Shown piece by piece: positions 23,601 through 38,300 of a stretch of 64,000 bases of DNA (position 1 is the first letter of the stretch; every line of letters begins with the position of its first letter). The position numbers were made by a program, and so were the translations under genes. The notes under the pieces were generated by a model. That model had not been told where the DNA came from, did not search any database, and worked only from the letters and a program-made list of their open reading frames with translations. The DNA comes from Aphidius gifuensis. Taxonomy: Eukaryota > Arthropoda > Insecta > Hymenoptera > Braconidae. The stretch is from contig NC_057789.1 of NCBI RefSeq assembly GCF_014905175.1, positions 5,952,001-6,016,000 of the forward strand, given 5' to 3'.

Positions 23601-26600
23601 CTTTGCTGGTTTTTTTTTATCCAATAAGTTTTGCTTTTTACAGGTACATATACCACACTATCAACTAATGTTGAAATGCACTACCTTTTAGAATTGTTAA
23701 ATAAATAAAGTCAATTATCAAGAAAAAAAAAAAAATACCACCAACACGAAAGCCAATAAAAAAATCCAAAACTGACAACAATATTTTACTCATCAACGTA
23801 ATAACGTACAGATGTTCACATACATATGAAAAGTATGTTTTGCATTTTTTTTTTATTATTATTTATCATACCAGGGAGTCGTAAAGTAACATTTTTTATT
23901 AAAAAAGAAAGAAAATAATAAAATAATAAGTTCAAATGTTTGTGTTGAGATTCACAACAGTGCCTAATGGGAAGATGCTCATCATCAAAAGCTATAAAGA
24001 AAGTAGCAAAGTGAAAGAGAGTGCGTTTGCCCGTTAGGCTGAAACTTTATTTGACAAGTTAAACAACTGGTCCTCAAATATAATACAGATAAACAGCAGG
24101 TATCACTGCGAAGAATTGTATTTTATCTACTTGAGTAAGAAAATTTTCTCTGTCATCATAAATATTTACCCTGAAAAAGGATTCGTATCTTAAAATACAA
24201 CTATATCTAAAAATATATAATAAAAATAAATATATTGTTTGATTTGGGTTAACTTGTTTCAAGCACAGGGTGCCCCAAAAACTGCGGGAGACACTGCCGA
24301 ACGCTCCCACATAATGCCCAACTGACCTGGGCCCAACAAAAAAAAAATACACACGCATATATACACACACACCTAAACTACAACGGTTTATCGTTATTAA
24401 ACCTAAATCATTTATGTTGGGGCCCCATCCAATGTCCATAACTCACTGAACCCCTATGAAATATAGCTACAGTTCACATTTTGTAGCCCACCAATGTGCT
24501 GTGAACTTGCAACACACAATACATGAAAATTATACACATATATACGAAGAAAAAGATCACTTGATGGTGATCTGCCGTCTCCGCAAGAATAGAGAATTTT
24601 TTTTTTTTTTTTATATTATGTATTTATTATAAATAACATGGTTATTTTGCCTTTTATTTTTTTTATTTTGAAACACACAATTTATAAACCTTACTCATTG
24701 GAAAAAAAAAAAAAATGACATTTCAAAATTGATTTACGACTTGTCCGATGTGAGATGATTTCAGTTGTTGTGAGTTTTAAACCATATGTTTGAAATTTTG
24801 GCTAATTTGTAAGTAGTAATTAATACCTGTAGATGGATCGTATATATAAATTGATGGGTAGTTGCATCAGTTTCTAACGATGAATCACACTCATGGGTAA
24901 ACTGTTGATACTATGTATACTATATTAGTTTAGAATTCTATACTAGTTTTTGGACGATTTAGTAGGGTTATTTCACTACACAATTTGTGGCTGCATAGAG
25001 GAAAGATATTAATTTCAAAGACGCCGTTAAGCCGCCAACATGAGCAAAAAGAGAAGAGTTGAAGTATTAGAGAGAAGATGTATATAAGATGAGAAGGGAA
25101 TCTCAATATAGGATTATAAGCAACGAAAGAGTTGACCACGCAAGACTCAAAACGATTTCTCATGCCGGATGCTCGTCGCCTTGGGCTCAAGATTATTTGT
25201 CTGAAGATGCAAATAATATAAAAATAAAAATAAAATGAGAAAAATAAAAAAAATCCAACTCATAAGAATATAAAGCGAACAAAAGATAAGGTATGCGTCA
25301 TTGGTTTTTGTATAGTAGTTATAATACGTATGTATATTATACGCATATGTAGTTTTTTTTTTCTTTTTTTTTTGTTTATGTGTTTTTATTCCGGACAATG
25401 CGGTCAGAGTTGCTTATAAATCTTGGCGCTCGTGAACCAACACTATATGGCCTTGTGGATCGTAAAGCGACTCCTCCAACTCTCAAGACTGTTAAAATGT
25501 AAATTTGGTTGCATCTTTTTCCTTATTTTCTAAGCAACTAATCGAAAATTCCCCCGTTGAATGCGCACATATAAAATATACACCAATATATTATATAAAA
25601 CAATCACCTGCATATATACTCTACAATATAGCTACGACCTGTATTAAATTTTTAGCTTGAATCACAATGTATTTTCCTTTTTTTTATTTATCTGTTTTCC
25701 CAAGCTGTTTCATATTTACTTAAATTTTTTTTTTTTATTCAACTGCGGCTATAAATTTTTTACTTAAAATTCAATTAATGACTTAATAAAATACATGACA
25801 CAAACATACTTACACGAACCATATGTTGTTTCACAAAGTGATTGTTAGCTCATTAGCATTTATCATTTCTTATTTTTGTCGGTTCATTTTTTGCACCTGC
25901 ATATGTGTATTAAATTTGCCGAATAAACGTAATATGATAATGAAGTTGGAAATAGAATTTATGCATTTGATTAGAAAACTCTGTGGGGATTTAGACGCAG
26001 CATGTGTATATTGGTATATATAAATCGATTTAGTGGTTATGTATATTATATCCCCCTTGAAAATCACGATAGACCTGAATGGTATTTTATCTTTAACTTT
26101 TTTTTTCCTCTTTCTTTTGCAACCCTTTTCTCAGCTACACTTGCTCGATAGAATATATGTATATACTTTTGCCCCATCTGTGTGATTAACTGACTGACAC
26201 ATACCCATATGCGCAGTATAAATGTACATATATTTTGAAAATCTCTTGCATAATATTACGATTAATCAATTAAGCAGGCTGGCAATAAGGCCCATGAACA
26301 AAATAATCTGGTTCAGCAGACGAAGCATGACGAAGGGATTAGTCAACCGCCACACAAATAAATCGCTTTGGACTGACCCAAGTCTATACTCTACAAATAT
26401 GTTCCGCATGTATGACTGTTTGTGTATATATACAGTTGATATTATTATTGGACAGGATAAACTAATCGTTGGATGCACGCATTCCATTCAGTCTCGACAT
26501 TTCCAGCCGAATCACATACCGAAAGACTAGAATTGATATGCTTATATCATTTATACACATTTGTAATGAATATATACAAAATAAAACCAGCAGCATATTG

Positions 26601-29600
26601 TTAAGATAAAAAAAAAGTATTATCAAAATATCAAAACTCAAATACCACAGTGAAATAATGTCTATCTAGTTATGGGAATGATAAATTGATGAATTGTTAA
26701 AGAGAGACCTTAAAAAAAAAAATACAAAAAAAGAATTCCAAGCCATGGCAGATGTATATCGATGGTAGATGCAGTAAATATGTTTTAGTATAACGATGGA
26801 TCAACTGTATATCCTCAGCATGATGACAAGTGTATGATCGAAAGCAGATATATAAAAAAAAAAATTTATAAATGTCAGTATATTGAAGATTGAAATACAC
26901 ATTGTCGACTAGTGAAGCGAGGGGTTATATAGATTTTAAAAACTCAGGTTTAATAAGGCCATGAAGCAACACACGCCGGAAGCAGCAGTAACGTCGAGGG
27001 TTAGCTTCTATATTTTTATTTCTTTTTTTTTTTATTTTGCTCCCAAAACGAAAAAGCTTAACAATAGATCCAATGACCGTCTAGGCGTTCCCAGTGGGTG
27101 GACATCTTGGTCACAACTCACACAGAGAAACCATCATACAAGCTAAAAGGGCGCTTTTCCATTTACCCATATACCACTGAATTCTCTACTGTTCGGCTTG
27201 AAAACCCTGGGAGGTCGTTCTATATGTCTCTCACACACTGAGGACCAAACTTGGACGTTTATATCCTCAACGTATTGCAACCATCGTATGGCCTGGCGTT
27301 TGTCTGGCCAATACATTATTTCTTTTTATAAAATTTTCGATTTCGAAAAATAGGCAAAATAATAGATGAAAAAATAAAAAAGTCTTTAAAAAAAAAGAAA
27401 TCCGATGAGAGAACCTTTTTTCGTGATAGCCTATATATACGTTTCTCGGTATATTTCGTTCTTCATTTCAACAAGTCGTTTTTACTTTTTTATTTTTATT
27501 TTTTTTTCTATTTTCCAAGCTATTTTATATCCAGCTACCGGATACAACCTCTGGCACTCACTTGTGCGATAGATGCTCACGAGTAAGTCAGTAGGTACTT
27601 ATCCTTATACCCTCGGACTATTCGTTTGTACGAGTATAAATTTTCTTTGACTAACATCTATTTAGAAGAGTAGAGTTGATATATAAATAAAAGAGATAGA
27701 AATAGACATTCAGAAGGGAGAGAGCAAGAGTATGCCGGATTGCATTTGATACTAAATTAGCGTCACGGATGTAAAACTTTAAATCCCATGGGAAGCAAAT
27801 AGTATAAGATCGATAACCACGATTCCTTTTATATTCAAAAACTCTATTCTGGTCACGCTGGATTTACCATCTGAGATTTTCGAATGATTCCGCACGTTCT
27901 CAAATTTTACACTCTTAAATATTATACTATTCAGTATGTCTACTAATTTTTTTTATCTATACAATAACTTACCCTTTGAAGGATCCTCATGATAGCCCCT
28001 GCAATTTTCCATACAGATATCCTGCAATGATAATAAATATAATATTAATTAAGATTTATTTATATGATAAAGTTTCAATTTATGTTTGTTAGGATAAGCC
28101 AATGTCACAGTGGTGCATAAATTCTAATAATAAAAAAAAGAATATCACATATGAAAAAAAAAAAAAATAATATCATAATGAATATCAGATAAAATATGAT
28201 TTGCTAAAATTGATAAAATAAAAAATAAAAAGGGCAATCGAGACGTGAGATTTTAATGGGGATGTATCTCAGGGGAGCAGTTTAAGAATGCAATTTTTAT
28301 ATGTATATAAAATTGATTCACAATTCAGAATTACTTGCTTCGGGCACTTTGAGGGTTAGTTTATCCATGAAAGGACTTGCTGGATATATATAGGAGGGTT
28401 TGTTGGGTGTCTCGAGTGTAACTAGCAATGGTGTTTGGGGTTCATATATGTGAATGTATACCTATGATGCTGATGATAACAATGGTGAAGAGTGTGCACG
28501 AATCATGGTTGGATCATATAAAGGAAGGGATTGTTATCAGGGGGATGGGTTGTGTCTCATTGTCTTGCTGTCTGGCGCGTGCAAACATTGCCACCATTTC
28601 ATCCGTCGGGCGTATAAATAGGGTACGAGATAGAGGGACATCACAGATATACCAACATAAACACAGAGTGCATATACACATTGCATATACACAAGACTTG
28701 ATGAGTATGCACTCGCCCTCATCCAATGTGTTCATGCGTTATCAACATTACCATTGAGTATATATGCGAATCACATGTATAGCTTCAATATATTTCAATT
28801 TGAATCAATTATCCTGAATATAATTCTCAATAATAATAATTTGAATAATTAATTATTCATTCTTTTTTTTTTTTTTACGACTCAATGCGCTTAATTAGTT
28901 ATCGATAAAAATATTTTAGGTGTAACTATGTATGATCAAGACATTCTAAAATAATAGCTTAAATGAATTATCTAAAATTTCACGATTAGCCCAACACTTT
29001 AAATGCATACCTCTATACAAAAACAAAATTATATATAATACAGATAAGATCTTTATAGTCACAATATATTTTTTAAATGCAACGAGTCAATGTATTTCTT
29101 GCCGGGTGTTTTTCATTTTCATTTTATTTATTTTTATTTATTTTTTAATGTCCAAAGCAGGCCTCTATCGTAAATGATAGGCCTGTCTTTTTCCTTTTTT
29201 TTTTTTTTTTAATACATGTGCTCATAAGTGTGAGAGTGTCACCATTCAAGGCCCTGATCCGGAGGCGATTCTGGGTGGCGAGTTGGCTTTACCGATGAAA
29301 TCGGCTGCTTGTGTATATTATACGCTTATTATTATTATTATTATTTATTTTTTAATCAAGAAACGATCTGGTCTTTATGCCAACAACGTGGTAAGAATTA
29401 ACCCGATATTCGTATTTCTCAGTCACGCGCGACGTGAATATCTTTTCGCCTAATTTTTAACCACAATCTTTTAAAAGAATCTTTTTTTTTTTATTTTTTA
29501 TAATATATGCTGATAGTATGTATAACCTTCTTGTTTTTCATAAAAACCACACAATATCGTCATCAAAAAGTGAGAAATAAAAAAAATAATAAAAAAAACT

Positions 29601-30200
29601 TGAATATAAAAATGTAAATAAGTATAATGTATATCGTATACATATACTCTCTGCGAAATTGAAAGATCAAAGATTATAATCATGATTTTCGACCAACACA
29701 AAATAATCAAGATTCAAAACAGGAGCAATTAAACCAGTCAAGGATGTTTCAGAATAAACTATATTGTAGTTGTCTTTGTCTATCAACATTACAAATACAT
29801 TATGAAACATATGATGGAATATACATTACTAATTCTTAGACCAGTATGTATTATATACATAGTTGTTTCATGAAATCTGATGAGCCTTAAGGCTACATAA
29901 GGATTTCATAGAGATATATATACATTTCAAATACACCCCAGTACAATATGTATTTGTTTTGAGATATAATTCTGACTACTCGCATTTGTGCAGTCTATAC
30001 AAACACATTTACCATCTTGATTCAAAACTTAAAAGTTTTAACGGTAAATATATTCTCATCCAAATATAACCCACTCTAAATTTCTCTATTTTCAAACAGA
30101 AGTATTATAATATTTTTAATGTGACAGTTATTTTCAAAATATTTTGAATTTTACTGGAATAAGAAAAAAAAAAAAAACGTACATCATTCTTTATTTGTTT

Positions 30201-30526
30201 CAACTCAATTGCACACACAGTAAAATTGAATTGATGGACTTTAGATGTTTAGAAAAGAAGGGTTTTTATTTTATACCTACTCATTGGTCTGGAATAATTT
30301 ATCTACGGTTTTTTATTTATAATTAGAGGTTAGAAGCAGAACAGCATGTGGCTTCACATGGCTAGTATATACCTGCTTGAAAAATAATTGTTTTTTAGAT
30401 AGCTTTTATGTTTTATTTTTTATTTCAAGAATAAAAAAAAGAAGAACAGAAAAACTAAAAGTGCTGATGACTTTTGATGTATATAGAAATAAACTATAAA
30501 TTGAAGATCCCTAACCCTGCATGAGA
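30201..30526 (+). repeat. Direct repeat D, first copy
   Basis: Two conserved blocks, 30201-30236 and 30415-30526, recur in the same order and orientation at 31762-31797 and 31940-32040. The first block is itself an imperfect hairpin: CAACTCAATT and AATTGAATTG flank a loop GCACACACAGTAA. The second block contains GAAGATCCCTAACCCTGC. Sequence between the blocks is not conserved, which suggests unequal decay or an insertion between the two ends of an old element. Confidence 0.85.
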
Positions 30527-30983
30527 TTTCCTGGCGAATAGTCTGATGTCGGGAATTTCTCGGTATATTTAACACATTGCCGATTGAGGAAAACGACTTT
30601 ATAGTCGGTCAAATATAGATGTATATACGTATGTTATACGGTCAAGTGAGACACGTCCCTAAAAGAGTCGTCCACAGCTTTCTCTTTTTTTTATTTTTTT
30701 TTTATTCTCAAACACACAGTTGTACCTCTGAGTATTTTTTTTTCCGTTCTACGAGGGTGGTCGAATGAAAACACATATTACCCATACCAATTTTTTTTTC
30801 TATCTTTCATTCTTGAATTTTTTTTTACCCCTGATTTTTTTATTCTGATTGTAGATATACAGACTATATACTATATATTTTTCCTTGTACTTTACCTCTT
30901 CCGGTTCAAATCATTTTTATAACTTCTCTTACTATTTTTCTCTTATGATTTTTCTTTCCCGGGATAAAAATTTTGGAAAATCG

Positions 30984-31201
30984 TAAAGTCGTTTGAAGGC
31001 GTTATTAGAACGACGAGTCGTTTTTGGAGTCGTTCTCCGTGACACTTTAACGCTTCATAACGACTTTAGAGAAAACCAAAAAGTCGTCCTGAAAACGCCT
31101 TTGGACGACTTTGCAGCATAGGTAAAGTCGTTTTGAAAACGCCTTCGAACGACTTTGCAGCATGGTAAAGTCGTTCAAATAACGCCTTCAAACGACTTTA
31201 G
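30984..31201 (+). repeat. Tandem 43-bp hairpin repeats (AAAGTCGTT...AACGACTTT)
   Basis: Three units begin near 31080, 31123 and 31166. Each reads AAAGTCGTT, then an AACGCCTT centre, then AACGACTTT, so each can fold into a 9-bp perfect or near-perfect hairpin. GCAGCATGG-like spacers separate them. More degenerate units fill 30984-31070. The patch is clearly richer in CG dinucleotides than its surroundings. I see no coding potential. Confidence 0.85.
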
Positions 31202-31761
31202 TAAATAAGTTAATAAACAAAAAAAAGTTTATTCATTTATTTAAAAATTTATTTATTTATTCAAAAATTTATTTTAAATTTCAATTAAACAAAAAAAGCA
31301 CTGACAATGTTGATTAATACATCGAATTACAATATTATCAATAAAACATAAGATAGAACAAATAATATAAACTCTACAAATATTATTACAAACTCTGAAA
31401 TATGATTAGAGTATAACATATACATATAACGATGGTTTTTTCATTATTATTGTTAATAATAGTTTAATATATATTTATTGGAAAATTTTTTTTATAAATT
31501 TATATATTTGCAGTACGGAAAATTTCCAAACATGATTATTGATGTTGATGGCGTGATAATCTAAGCGAATATATTTACACTGTCATGAAATTTTGTTGAA
31601 TATACTCTGAAACAAATTACAATAATTGAGGTTAATATCAATAATATATATATGACAAAAATATTTAATTTATTATTTGATAGCTTATTTAGTATAATTA
31701 TTAACACATAAATATTACTTTACTTACTCGTTGAATAAAAATTTTAGCATACGTTATTTGA

Positions 31762-32040
31762 CAACTCAATTGCACAAACAGTAAAATTGAATTGATGTCA
31801 CTGTTTGAAAACTTTTTATCTTTATGCTACTTTAACTAACACTTCAGGAGTTAACTTTTTTTGTTTGTGAGGTCACAAATAAGGAATACATTTTGTCACA
31901 AAACACAATCATAAAGTATAAATAATTTTTTTAATTTTATTTTTATTTCAAGAATAAAAAAAAGAAGAAAAACAAAGTGCTGATGACTTTTATGTATATG
32001 AAAAAAACTATAAATTGAAGATCCCTAACCCTGCATGAGA
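31762..32040 (+). repeat. Direct repeat D, second copy
   Basis: Same two blocks as at 30201-30526, about 1.5 kb downstream. The loop differs by one base (GCACAAACAGTAA), and the second block is close to identical apart from small indels. As in the first copy, AAAGTCGTT-type hairpin sequence follows, here much decayed. Confidence 0.85.
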
Positions 32041-32169
32041 GATCCGTAGTTGTGCTGCGGTGGTTTGGCAACACGTATATTTACATGTGTGTGCGTTGAG
32101 GCTAAAACCAAATAGTCTGTAACAAAAGATTTAAGTCCAAATTATTTGTAAAATTTTCTCAAGTACAAA

Positions 32170-32360
32170 AAATATACAAAAGGTCGTTGAAATTTTTTTT
32201 TTTTTGAACGACTCTACGTTGTGAATTGAGTATTTTTTTCTTATAAAGGTGTTCAAATAACACCTCCAAACGATTTTTTTCTTTTTTTACCAATTCGTTC
32301 TGAATACGCCTCAGATACTAGACTATTTACGCTACAATACTACCCTAACGACTCCAAATC
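32170..32360 (+). repeat. Decayed copies of the 43-bp hairpin repeat
   Basis: Scattered remnants of the 31.0-31.2 kb motif: AAAGGTCGTTGAA near 32178, GAACGACTC near 32208, GTTCAAATAACACCTCCAAACG near 32249-32270 in weaker form, and TACGCCTC near 32303. The order after direct repeat D matches the first copy. Assignment is by motif similarity only. Confidence 0.5.
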
Positions 32361-32390
32361 GACCTCAAACGCCTTAAAACTATTTTTCTT

Positions 32391-35300
32391 TACATTTTTA
32401 TCTTTTCTAGTTTTAAAATTTTTTTTTTATTTTTATTCGCAGTTATTCCAGCGTTAAATTTTTATTTTTTTCTATTTTTGTCAATTCATTTTCTACCGTT
32501 CTAAAGGAAATTGCCCAGGGCACTTGCAAGAAGCCAACTCTTACGATCAGGTTAAGTTAGTCTCGAATTAATGGTCTCATAGCATTGTCCTGAGTTTCTT
32601 GAAACAAGTAGACAAAGTTCACAAACTTCGAAACGATTCACGCAGGCAATATATCGTCAAGGTTGAAACTTAAACTCTCGGACTTGAACTTCTTAAACAA
32701 TTCATCTTCACAACTCTCTAAATTTTTTGATAAATTTTCTTTTATATTTTTCAACTCAATTTAAATACATAATATACGTATAAACTTTTGCATGTGCGTA
32801 ATGCATATGTGGTAAGAGTGCGCTTGCAGTTGGCGTGTCTGATGCTAAATGCAACGCATTAAACAGTGCTTGAGGGAACACACGTACCATCCCTCACAGC
32901 GATTCTAGGTACTTTCGTGCACTTGCAATACATACATGTGTACTAGCTAATGTTTTACAACACCGGCATTTGCCCGCTAGGGATGCTTCATATCCAGTCA
33001 CCTTTATATGAACCACAACAGTTTCAAGACCCTTCTGGCTTTACTCTATTTCACTTCTCTCTATACTTGTCTCACTCACTCATTTAATTTTTTACATAAA
33101 TATACACGTACTCATATATAATATAGCATATTCACATTTATAATATCTACGCATCAGATGACCCAACTCAATATTTATAGACTATAATTGACCACTTTAG
33201 AATGTTGATGATTTATCACGTTTCTCAAACGATCTTACCTCAATAGATATCTATGAAATTCATTCTGGCACAAACTACAAGATATATATTTTTTTTTTTC
33301 ACCGAAAAAAAGGCATGCACTGATTTACAGTCAGTCAAATATTTTTATGGTTTTTCTCTAAAAATAATAATTAGGGTAAATTAGATTGTGTCCATTTCAG
33401 TCAAATATATGTGTTTTTTACTTTTATAATTTTTTAAAAGCCAGTATAATATATAATCGGTGTTATAAATCAAAATATCATTCGTAAAACAAAAGTATCT
33501 ATTAAAAAATTTTATATTTTTGCATGTAAAATATTAAAAACATTAAAAGAATTTTCAATCTATATTATTCTTGTTATATTTTCTTTAAGTGTTATATGGT
33601 TTCAAAAAAAAACATATGGATATAATATATTGAGTTTAAATATACCGAAAAATCTTAGAGAAACTAATTTAAGTATGTTTCTAAACTAAACCGAAGACAC
33701 ACACAACAGCTGCATGAAGTTTGGCTTTTCGGACCCAAGGCGAGAGACAGAATACCTCCCTCAATCACTCTTCACCCTATAATTTTGAGTTCTCGTGCCC
33801 TAGGAAACAAAAACACACGTTTTCGATCCATCGAACAAAACACCAAAATAAAGAAAATAATAAAAAAAAAAAAACTACTATATTCACTCATCGCATGTGT
33901 ATATACAAAACATCACAGACACACGCCTATACATATACAAATGGATATGCAAGGATCCTTATATTTTTCAATGCACATTTCTTGAAAATTTCTTTCGGGG
34001 TTTCATATGCTTCTGCAACATATATAAATATATATATGCCTAAGGCTTGTGTAATCTTGAACGATCATCATCATGTGTCCCTCAGGCATATATGCGTATA
34101 TATATATTTTTCTTTTTTTTTGATGCATATGTTTGCATGTATAAGTGTAGTGCTTGGACTGTAATACTCGTGTCAGAAATTTACAAAAGGGATAAAATCT
34201 TCCTTCTGGCATTTTTATCAGTGCAATGGAACTGTGTAGACCACTGTAATCATTCATCTCACGCCGGCATTGACATGAAAGCACACTGTTTCACAATTTT
34301 TTTTTTTTTATCATTTGAATATGTGCCCAGAGAAAAAAAAAAAAAAGATGAATAGAACTAAAGAAAACAACAGAATGATGACGAATAATATACAACAAAC
34401 AACGAAGAAACGAATGGACAACTCATCTTGGTCCATGATTTATAAAGTCAAGAGTCATATAGACATATAGACAATAAAAATAGTTGACATATATATGGTA
34501 GGTAGGTAGATGAAAAATATAAATATATGTAGGTAGTCAAGATAAAGGTGTCGTGGTAATACAATAGAAGATTGAGTGAGAAAACAACGTATAATCCTGC
34601 TTGGTATTTCATCATATTCACGCTATATCTATAAATATAATACACCTTTGAAAAAATTGATGTATGAAAGGAAAAAAAAAAACAATTATAATAAATGTTC
34701 TCACTTATTTACGCACTAAGGCTGTAGATCCATATACACATACACAGTACAGCTGAGACGTTGACATTTCAATAAAAGATTGAAAATGAGGTCGACAATT
34801 AAACTCCAATGAAATCATCCATAGTTGAGTCGTTCAATTTCTGAACTCCCTCAACCACCATGATAGGATAACAATTGACTCTTGAGACGTTTATTCGATA
34901 TCTTAAGGTCATTATAGCCTGACGATTATTCCACCTTCTTATACATCCATATATAATGCCTTTTTCTAAATGCCTCATGACACGCCTGCACAGATATTTT
35001 CTCTTTCTAAATACCCTCTTGTGGGCGTTTTTAACGTCACGAACAATGATCAACGATTTTATGTCTCGTTTTGTTTACATAAAATACCTTATTAAATATT
35101 ACCCATTAATATCAATTTGCTTTTGTCACTTTTTTTTTTTTTTATGGCATTCTTTATGATTGTCTTATATGTTACCAATTTCTATATACATATTTATTAT
35201 CGTTTATATAGTATGCAAAATATTTTTATTTATGATTCAAATAATTTTTTATTCACAAAAGAGATGGGACCTTTTTATAGTTTAAAGTTTTTTTTTTTTA

Positions 35301-38300
35301 TTTTACTTTTTTAATGCTGCGTATAAATGCGGTGTAATAGTCGTTTAATCTTTATCGGTTGTTGAATGAGTTTATGAGACACAAAAGACAGTCGATGCTC
35401 GTTTCTATAGAGTGTGTCTATATATATATATTCGCATGAAAATAAAAAAGAAATAAACATGAAAAAAATTGGATGGTAATAATAATATAAAAAAAAAAAA
35501 AATAATAATATTGCATGGTCAGTTTGGTGAATTTAATTTATGAGACACGACCGGTTTTCTTCTCAAGTATAAGATAGTCAGTAAAGATATAATTTACTTT
35601 GGCGACTTTTCGATATGCGTTAGTTAATTTTTATCGTTGTGAATTATTAATCATTATTATTCATCGATATTACCCCCGAAATATAATGGGATCGTTATAT
35701 ATATATATGTAAAAGTGATTTAAATATCATGATAAAGACGCAAACTCATGATGAATTCATTTAACTTTATGTATTTTATTAATTTATATTTGAAATTTAT
35801 TATTTTTCGCTTTATTACTTTATTTTTATGGGTGTATATTTATTTATTTCATTTTGTTTTTTGTTATTTTTTTTCAGTAACAATCATCTTCAATCCAAGA
35901 TTGTATGCGGCTTCTTGAATTCAAGTAATTTTTTATCGATTCAGCCTCGGGTGTCTCATTATATCACGAAAAGGGTTCTCTAGGGAACGATTGTAGTTCC
36001 ACTCAAGAGTCCAAGTCGAGTCTGGCAAATGGTGAGAAAGTCCAACATCCGTCTATAACTTTTGTCAGTTGTCTGTCGATGAAGAAAAATTTTCTCCTCT
36101 TCTATGGTTAAATTTTATGTCTCTAGAGATATATATCCCCAAATAGCGTTTGGCAAAAATTTTATTATTGTCAACAAAAAATGAATAAAAAAAAAATAAA
36201 CTTTTTGCTTGGCAAGCATTTATATATATTCGACAAAAGTTTAACTAAATGGAATGGAATGATAAAATTCTAAAGATGAGGTCGTATATATGCAGTATTT
36301 TTTCGTCATTCTATCATTTTTTTTTAAAAAACTTGACACTGAGAAACTCTTTTGCTTGCACCTTTCGATTTATTTAGCGTGTTGATCGTCAGCTACTATT
36401 GCTGTTGACACTCCCTTTTTTGATACCAAAAGAGACTAGTTTAGACAACGCGTGAGACCATGAATCCCGAAAATTCCATGCATTTATTTGGGACCAGCTT
36501 TGCTTCTCATTCGCAAGCAACGCCTCTATATCTCTTTGATCATCCAGAAAAAAAATATAAAAATGCAAAACAAAAGGGTAAATTGTCTCTCGACACCTTG
36601 CAACCTTGAATGAAAATTTATTCGGCTGACATTCTCAATGAATTGTCATTTTTTTTTTTTTTTTCTTTGTCGTCGTCGGCTAAACCATTCCGTTGACTAA
36701 ATGGCTCAAATAGATGTCGCATTGCTGCATGCATGCAATTTTCAAAAGTATATTATCCAAATGATAAAAATAACATTTATAAATATAGATACATGTGTAT
36801 ACTGGAATGTTCAATGTGTGTGAAATAAAAAAGAATGACCTCCTACAGTTTGGCCGCGCGAACGCTCAACGGGTGATCCTATTCGAAAAGCCAATTTCTT
36901 TGCCATTGTGTTGCATTAATACTGAATCATTCAGACAGTGGAGAAGAAGAACCCGCGAGGATATTAAATGGCTTTTAAGAGTACACCCAAGAGAGATTTA
37001 AAGAATTATTATTAAAAAAAAAAAATGAAACATTTTAGTTGGGTCATGTTTGGACTATCGTTTTTCACATTTTCCGGTTTCCATTATGAATATATATTGG
37101 ATTATTCAGTATTCCTACAATAAAAAAAAAAAAATGAAAGATGTAAAAAAATAAAACGGAAAAACATGTCGTCAGCACAGCAGGATGTTGATAAATTATT
37201 TTATTTTTTTTCAATTTATTATTTTACTTTGATATCTTTTTTAAAATGTGGATAAAATTTTTCGAGCTATTTTTTAATTATTTTCATCTTTTAAAATTTT
37301 TACTGTAGTCTTGAATATTTAAAAAATTTATATTACAAATAAAATCAATAATTTATAATGAAAAAATTAAATTTATTTGGAATTTTTTATGGTTAAATTT
37401 AGCTAATACTATCGGTCGATATGTTGGTATATCGATTTACTGAAATAACATTTGAATTCTACAATTCAAGGAAGCTTTGTCATTCAAGTGAGAATTTGCA
37501 ACATGGTTTACCTCAAGGAATTCTAGAATTTCCAGTGTCTTGACTCAGATACATTGTCCACACCATAACTTGTGACACCTGCGGAAAATCTCAAGAGGAT
37601 GCTTGATATATATGCGCAACATTATTAACCAGCGCCACCTGGTCAACATCTGCACGTTCATCATTATCGGAAATGCGAAACCACAAACAACCTGATTTAT
37701 ATATACTGCACATATCAACATATTCATATACAAAAGTTTTAAAAAATAAAAAAACATGTATACAATGTCGATCGATAAAAATCTCAAAATATTAAGGTCA
37801 AAATATCTTACACAATATGTCTCGTGTTTCAAAATATATGCGCACATTTTTTTTCTAATCCAGACAGTGAATTTGATGTGTGTATATATACAAGCTTGAA
37901 TGAAAACAGTAAACCAAAGGCAAATATTTACCACGAAATATGAGCAACCAAAGTACGATCTCCGCATCATCATTTCTTATTATTATTTTTTTTTTTTCTT
38001 CTTTATCAATTTTTTTTTTTTTCTCATTTGAGTATATATATATATATATTTGAAAATGGATTCTATTGATGAATAATAGAATTTGGTGTCAATAGCGTGA
38101 AAATTTTAAATAGGGACCAGTTGCATTGAGCAATACAAAATATTTTGAATCAGGTATAGGTATAAGTATGACCAAAAGAGACGTATTAACAATAGTAAGA
38201 GACCATTTTTGGCTACGTTCACGAGCTTCAAATATTTTTCCATCGTAATAAATGTACATGAATGAATAAAAACGATAGGGTGGGTCCTGACGGTGACAGG

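Larger units (their letters stand above)
10263..30200. other. Long gene-free A/T-rich stretch
   Basis: No exon set, RNA gene or transposon protein is recognisable. GC-richer islands occur near 10.27-11.07, 17.2-17.5, 18.4-18.8, 20.4-20.6, 25.0-25.5, 26.27-26.53, 27.1-27.3 and 28.4-28.75 kb, without family motifs in any frame. Simple repeats include a GTT tract near 17156-17184, a mixed AAT/GAT tract at 17559-17613 and a TTA tract near 29325-29345. The stretch could be intergenic DNA or an intron of a large gene; the sequence does not decide. Confidence 0.6.
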
